Source of the DNA: Auanema rhodensis
Lineage: Eukaryota > Nematoda > Chromadorea > Rhabditida > Rhabditidae
Direction of reading: 5' to 3'
DNA: 64,000 nucleotides
Assembly (NCBI GenBank): GCA_964057225.1
Contig: OZ059896.1
Coordinates: 6,262,001-6,326,000, forward strand
How positions within the stretch are numbered: position 1 is the stretch's first letter; each line of letters starts with the position of its first letter. A model generated the notes under the pieces. The model was given only the letters and a program-made list of their open reading frames with translations, ran no database searches and was not told where the DNA came from. A program made the translations under genes and the position numbers. Shown here piece after piece: positions 59,300 to 64,000 of this stretch.

Positions 59300-61560
59300 G
59301 AGTTCGAACTGGAAAACTGCTCCAAAAGTAACCTCATCCTGAGTGACCTTCACCAACAGCTCATCCTCCGCATCGGCCATTCCTCTTTCCAAAACGTTTT
59401 AGCTTGAAATATCCTTCTGTCTCTCAATCATAAGCAAACTGTAGGCTCGTATTCAGATATATAGCACGTGCCATTCGTACCCTGATGTGCTTGGATGACG
59501 AGCATGAAATATATGCGTACCATGAGTTATCTTTATCGCTGTAACCCAGCTTTAAGGTGTCATGTCTTATCAGCTGTCGTCTCAATGCCGTGTTTTCCCT
59601 TCTTTCATCTAATTCGCTAGAGGATGTCAGTTATGTATCGCCATTTTAAGAGACAAAGTTCATATTATCTTCCGTTATCGGCATTCTCCTCAATTATTTT
59701 CTCTTCATCTCTGTTTTTTCTACATTGTCCACCTTTCTCTATTGTTCCTTTTCTGTCTCCCTCTTTTTCTTCTCTCTATTCTTTATCACTACCTAAACTA
59801 TTATTCTCAACCTAGCGTTTTCGTTACTCTGTATCCGCCAGTTTATCCGGTGTACGGCGCTCAGATGCATCTTTCGTCGTCCAGTTTCGGTTTTCCGTTT
59901 CTTTTCTTCTATGTGGTTTAGATTTTTCATTTTGCAGTGTATTGAGAGTTCCTTATGCAAGATAACCATAAAAAGACAAATTTGAAAATTTCTGGAAGTG
60001 GAAGTACAGTAATTGAAAAAATCGGAACACTATACAATGTGATCCTATATTTCTCCGTTCTTCCACATCACGCACACAGAAACATCTACACACATCTTTA
60101 TATGTCTTACCTAATTGTTAAATATATAATTATTATAATTTTTATATTTCAAGTTTTGTATTTTTTCGTTTTTAACTTTGAAGGACTACTTCGTAAATAA
60201 TGCGTTCAGCTGAACTAGTCGCAACAAAACTGAAGTTGCCATTTTGTCGTCTTATACAAGCCCTTAGGTTTACTATACGTAGTAAAAAATTTTGTCACTC
60301 ATTAGATGGCTTGTTTGATGCTTTCAAAAATACGTTTTCTACCTTCTCTCAATTTTTTTACTGTGGTCCGTATTTCGTTTTATCCACATTGAGCTGAATG
60401 TTCTTTTCAATCCATTGAAAGATGTATGATGAGTTCTATCACAACTCTTGTGAAACCGTTTATTATGATTTTTCTTCGTGCTTGTAAAGTCATTTTATCT
60501 TCATAAAACTATTACTTGATTTGAATTGGTTTCATATATAAAAAGCAAAAGAATAATCGTGAATATTTAAAGGTTTAGGTAGAATATGAAAAAACAAATT
60601 AATTTATATACAAAGAAAATACTATAAGAATTCTCATAAAAGTATAAACATGAAATATAATATATTTTAATTCATAACAACTAGTTTTAAAAGATAGAAT
60701 AAGCGTAGAAATATAACTTTTCTTAATCTTCATTCAATTAGAAGGTTAATTGTATCTGTATAGCCGTAGGCAATAAGTTTCGATGCATCAAGAGGGTGAT
60801 ACCGATGACTCTTCAATAGAATGAAGGGAGAGAAATATGAGAGAAAACACTAGAAGCAGAAAAAGCGAAATATGAAGAAAGTTCGAGACAGAAAAAATCT
60901 TGAGAATGATCAGCGGAAAGACTAGAGACAGAGATAGAGAAAGCAGTCTGTCCGAGCTAAGTCGGTGTGCTCCACTCCATATCCTCTGTTTGTCCAACTT
61001 GCAATCCGCCTGTCCCTGCACTCTCAACCTCTTTCAACTTCAGCCAGCTTCTGTTTTTCTTCTTTTCATCTGAAACCTCTCCTTAATTTATTGTTTCTCA
61101 TCATCTCTGCTTCATGAATTACTAGACTATCCTACAGAATGAGACAGAGAAGCAAAGGGTCCTCTCTTTAGTACGACGATCAACGAACACGTAACTGTGC
61201 CGTTCTGTATGTATTCCACAATCCATTTTGTAGATAAACGAAAGAAAAGCAAATTTCGAATCAGAAAAAGCGTCTTTTCTTCTAATTGTCATGATTCCAA
61301 TAATATATTAATTATTTTAATTTTGAAGAAAAAATATTATTTTTTTTATTATTGTTTATGAGTATTTTGAGCATTTTGAGCATTTTAATTAAAAAATATG
61401 TATGATGTCTTGTAGTACCAATCTTGTACGTGCGTACACCTGTTATAGAGAGCATAGTATTTATTAGAAGAAAGTTTGGAGGCGATGTGTTATAAACAGT
61501 TGTCAATTTCTCCAACTTTTGACTTTTCATTTCATTGAAGATAATGATAGGAGAACGAGT
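59300..61560. other. Calcineurin 3' flank and intergenic region
   Basis: Long 3' UTR plus spacer. A CT-rich patch lies at 59680-59800 and a GC-richer patch at 60900-61060. Open frames at 59624, 59955 and 60200 have no similarity I recognise. Confidence 0.4.
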
Positions 61561-61585
61561 GAAATATTGAAAGAAAAAGATATAG

Positions 61586-61660
<75 letters not shown>

Positions 61661-61820
61661 GATAGAGAATATGAATATAAGTAAAAGAAGAAGAGAGAAC
61701 GATAAATAGAGTTAATGCTGATAAAAGAGAATAATGTAACTAGACAACGATAGGAAGTGGAGAAGTAGAAGTGAATAAGAGAGAAAAAGAGAGAGAGAGA
61801 AATACAGAGAGAGAGAGATG
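61561..61820. repeat. GATA/(GA)n microsatellites
   Basis: A GATA run grades into about 60 bp of pure GA (61600-61656); a second, interrupted GA tract lies at 61778-61820. Confidence 0.9.
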
Positions 61821-62489
61821 AAGGGAGATTCGCGTTTCTCGTCAAGTTGTAAAACCCTCAAAATTCTGAATTGAATCGTCAAGATGTTCTAGTGTATGTG
61901 CGATCATGACTGCTTGTATTCTGAATAAAATTATAAGAAACTATATTGAACTAATTATTTCTTTATTATATTCTTATATGAACTAATACTTTTGAATATT
62001 ATTTTAGGTTTTTAAATATTTTTATTGCTTTAATCTCATTTTTTTTGAAGTTAAATCGACTAATATTCTATATTATTGAAAATCTAGTTTTTTTTTTATT
62101 TTATATTAGTTTATTGAAGGATTTATTTTAGAATTGTTCCTATCTTTCAATACTTTCAATGTTTTTTTTTTTCAAATAAAAAAAATAGTTTTGGTCAGAA
62201 ATATGTTGTTCTACTCTAATATCTTATACTTATACAAAAACCTTAAAAATTTTTCAATATTTTTGACAAAAAATTTAAAATTTTACGATACCCTCAAGTT
62301 TCATTTTGAGCTCATTTTACACTAATTTCTGAGCACTGCTTATCTCAGTGCAACAGAAATCTCTTTACTTCACCTATATGAAACCTATTTGAAACGTTTT
62401 CTGTTTTAAAATATTCAATTGATTAATAAATTTTATTATTTTTTACTATTTAAAGAAATATTAGTGTTGGGTAATTCAGTTTCCTAATC
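61821..62489. other. Upstream region of the PDZ gene
   Basis: Very AT-rich, no coding signal. A small 6-bp stem (GCACTG/CAGTGC, 62333-62351) is present. ATTCAG stands about ten bases before the PDZ start codon. Confidence 0.4.
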
Positions 62490-64000
62490 ATGGAAACAGT
62501 CACTGTTCGAATGGCACGTGGCGAACGCCATATTCCATGGGGCTTTGGAGTAACTGAAGGTCCAAAAGGAGAATCTATTATAGTAAATGTAAGTTTGAAC
62601 ACTAATTATATGAACTAAATATGTGAAGTAAAATATTTTATTTTATTGTTGAACATCTGGATTTAATTAGTTTTTCCTCTTATTTATTCCTTTATGTCAA
62701 TTAGCTATTTGAGATTTTTTTAAACCCAAAGAGAATTATCTAGATTTTGAAAACTTTATAAACAAATGAATAATTTTTATTTTTTAAAATTATTTGTTAA
62801 ACAGAAATGTTTAATAGTTTCTTCAAGTTTTTTTTTTCATTTGTTTTATTTTAAAGAAAAATGGAGAGAACAGATATAAAGATTACTGATAAAAAGATAT
62901 TAAGAAGAGATAGAATAGTGATTGAACACAAAAAAAAAAGAAAAAGAAGCAATTACTTCAATTTCAATCAGTGATTAGATTGTATTGAAATTTCATTTTT
63001 TAAATTACAATATTAAAAACTTTAAACATTTTCTTTTATTTTAATATTATTAAAATATAATAATTATATTTTATTCAGGTTGTTGGAGGATCTTTAGCTG
63101 ATAGAGCAGGATTGAGAAATGGTGACGAAATTGAACAACTTGAAGGATTAAACAACTTGGATATTAATGCTGTTGATCGCCTTCTTGTAACATCAAGAGA
63201 ACGTATTGAGCTTATCGTACACAGGTATGTGATTTAAAGAATCAACATATCCATGTAATATACATATGTATCTATCGTAAAATCTAATCGGTTCCGAAGA
63301 ATTATGAAATATGGTTTAAACCTTTTCCCGGATATAGTAGAATTATAAAAATATATTTAAATAATCATTGAAATTATTCATTAACTATATTTCGTATGAT
63401 TAATCAATTTAACTCAATATTCCCTTCTTTTCTCTTTCTCACTTTCATTTGATTCATTCAATTATAAATTTCACTTTCTATTAATGAATATTAAAAGCAT
63501 TTATCTTACCTTATAAACAGTTGAAGAATTGAAGAATGAAAGAGAATCTTAATTATTCCTTTTATGAACTGTTCGTATTTTCTTTTTCGATCTCTTTACC
63601 ATCAAATTGTAGTTCATTTCTCTTTCTCTCTTTCTTTCTTTTTCTTTATCTCTCTTATTCAATACATATCTTTATCTATATCTTTATATTCTCTAACCCC
63701 CCTTTTTCTATTTTCCTATAATGTATATGAAAACATTTTAGAAGTCATGTAGAGAGATATATACATACATATATGTACATATATCTATCTATCTATATAC
63801 ATATATACATATATAGATATTATAGATAATTTTCTCTTTTTGATTGGAATGAATGATAATATGTAAATTAGGCCACACATGGTATACACCCTAAGGCGTT
63901 TCTTCAACAACCTTTTCTTCAACACCCATCCTTCCTCTTTCAAATTGGGTGGAGCTGACTTTCGACGATTAACCTTTCTATATCTTCTATATTCTATCAA
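62490..64000 (+). CDS. PDZ-domain protein (ALP/Enigma/ZASP-like N-terminus), partial at window edge
   Basis: Exon 1 starts at 62490 with METVTVRMARGERHIPWGFG and ends at 62588 (ATAGTAAAT before GTAAGT). Exon 2 (63079-63223) continues VVGGSLADRAGLRNGDEIEQ and DRLLVTSRERIELIVHR. Together they make one full PDZ domain at the extreme N-terminus, with PWGFGV as the carboxylate-binding loop and GSLADRAGL-NGD as the helix/strand core. A PWGF-type PDZ at the very start is typical of PDZ-LIM muscle Z-disc/dense-body proteins, but no LIM domain is in the window, so the family is an inference. A possible third exon begins at 63872 after TTAG, in the right phase, and stays open to the window end; its translation is not recognisable and the minus strand is also open there. 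Confidence 0.8.
63224..63871. other. Intron or intergenic sequence with TATG/ATCT simple repeats
   Basis: AT-rich and CT-rich sequence; 63755-63830 is an imperfect ATAC/ATCT repeat. No coding signal. Confidence 0.5.

Noticed and set aside
61312-61845. 177-codon minus-strand frame
   Set aside because: Produced by the GA/GATA repeat; flanks are AT-rich with no domain.

Overview
The window is nematode nuclear DNA. It is AT-rich, with many short introns (about 40-60 nt) ending in T-rich CAG/TAG. It carries nematode-type families: an astacin with a C-terminal ShKT domain, a Str-like chemoreceptor and an ELO-2-type elongase. Nearly every start codon sits 0-17 nt after a 3' splice-site-like sequence with no upstream coding exon, which suggests spliced-leader trans-splicing. 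I cannot name the species. From memory, several of these genes (naa-10/daf-31, the SLC41 transporter, tbce-1, nucl-1, elo-2, tax-6, leo-1, sec13) lie on C. elegans chromosome IV, and four of them are neighbours there (the K07H8 group), so this looks like an orthologous block.

Layout. 1-2,954 (-): RASSF1/5-type C1-RA protein, cut by the window edge. 4,808-6,648 (-): LEO1 of the PAF1 complex, divergent from CDPF1 (+, 6,999-7,588). 7,985-9,517 (-): ELO-2-like elongase. 12,262-16,211 (-): astacin. 17,940-19,268 (+): SEC13, convergent with a tight minus-strand cluster that reads NAA10 (25,567-24,881), SLC41 transporter (24,668-22,816), TBCE (22,342-20,468), cyclin-Q (20,301-19,411), a likely operon. 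NAA10 shares a 357-bp divergent promoter region with a nucleolin-like gene (+, 25,925-28,933). 30,388-34,118 (+): V-ATPase subunit a. 34,835-36,962 (-): chemoreceptor. About 13.8 kb without recognisable coding sequence follows, holding GA/CT and AT microsatellites and a GC-rich island. 50,781-59,299 (+): calcineurin A (tax-6). 62,490 to the end (+): start of a PDZ gene.

Most notable is the 3' part of calcineurin A. Two adjacent 98-nt exons, 50% identical in protein, have the same splice phases and encode alternative versions of the segment between the calmodulin-binding helix and the autoinhibitory domain. Their length (98 = 2 mod 3) makes them mutually exclusive for a full-length product. 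Including both, or neither, shifts the last exon out of frame, with stops only in that last exon. A 9-nt microexon, followed closely by a palindromic stem-loop/double E-box, lies just upstream of the calmodulin-binding exon. Other points of interest are a nucleolin with its RGG domain at the N-terminus, a 25-bp near-perfect hairpin in a chemoreceptor intron, and two CpG-rich palindromes between the nucleolin and V-ATPase genes.
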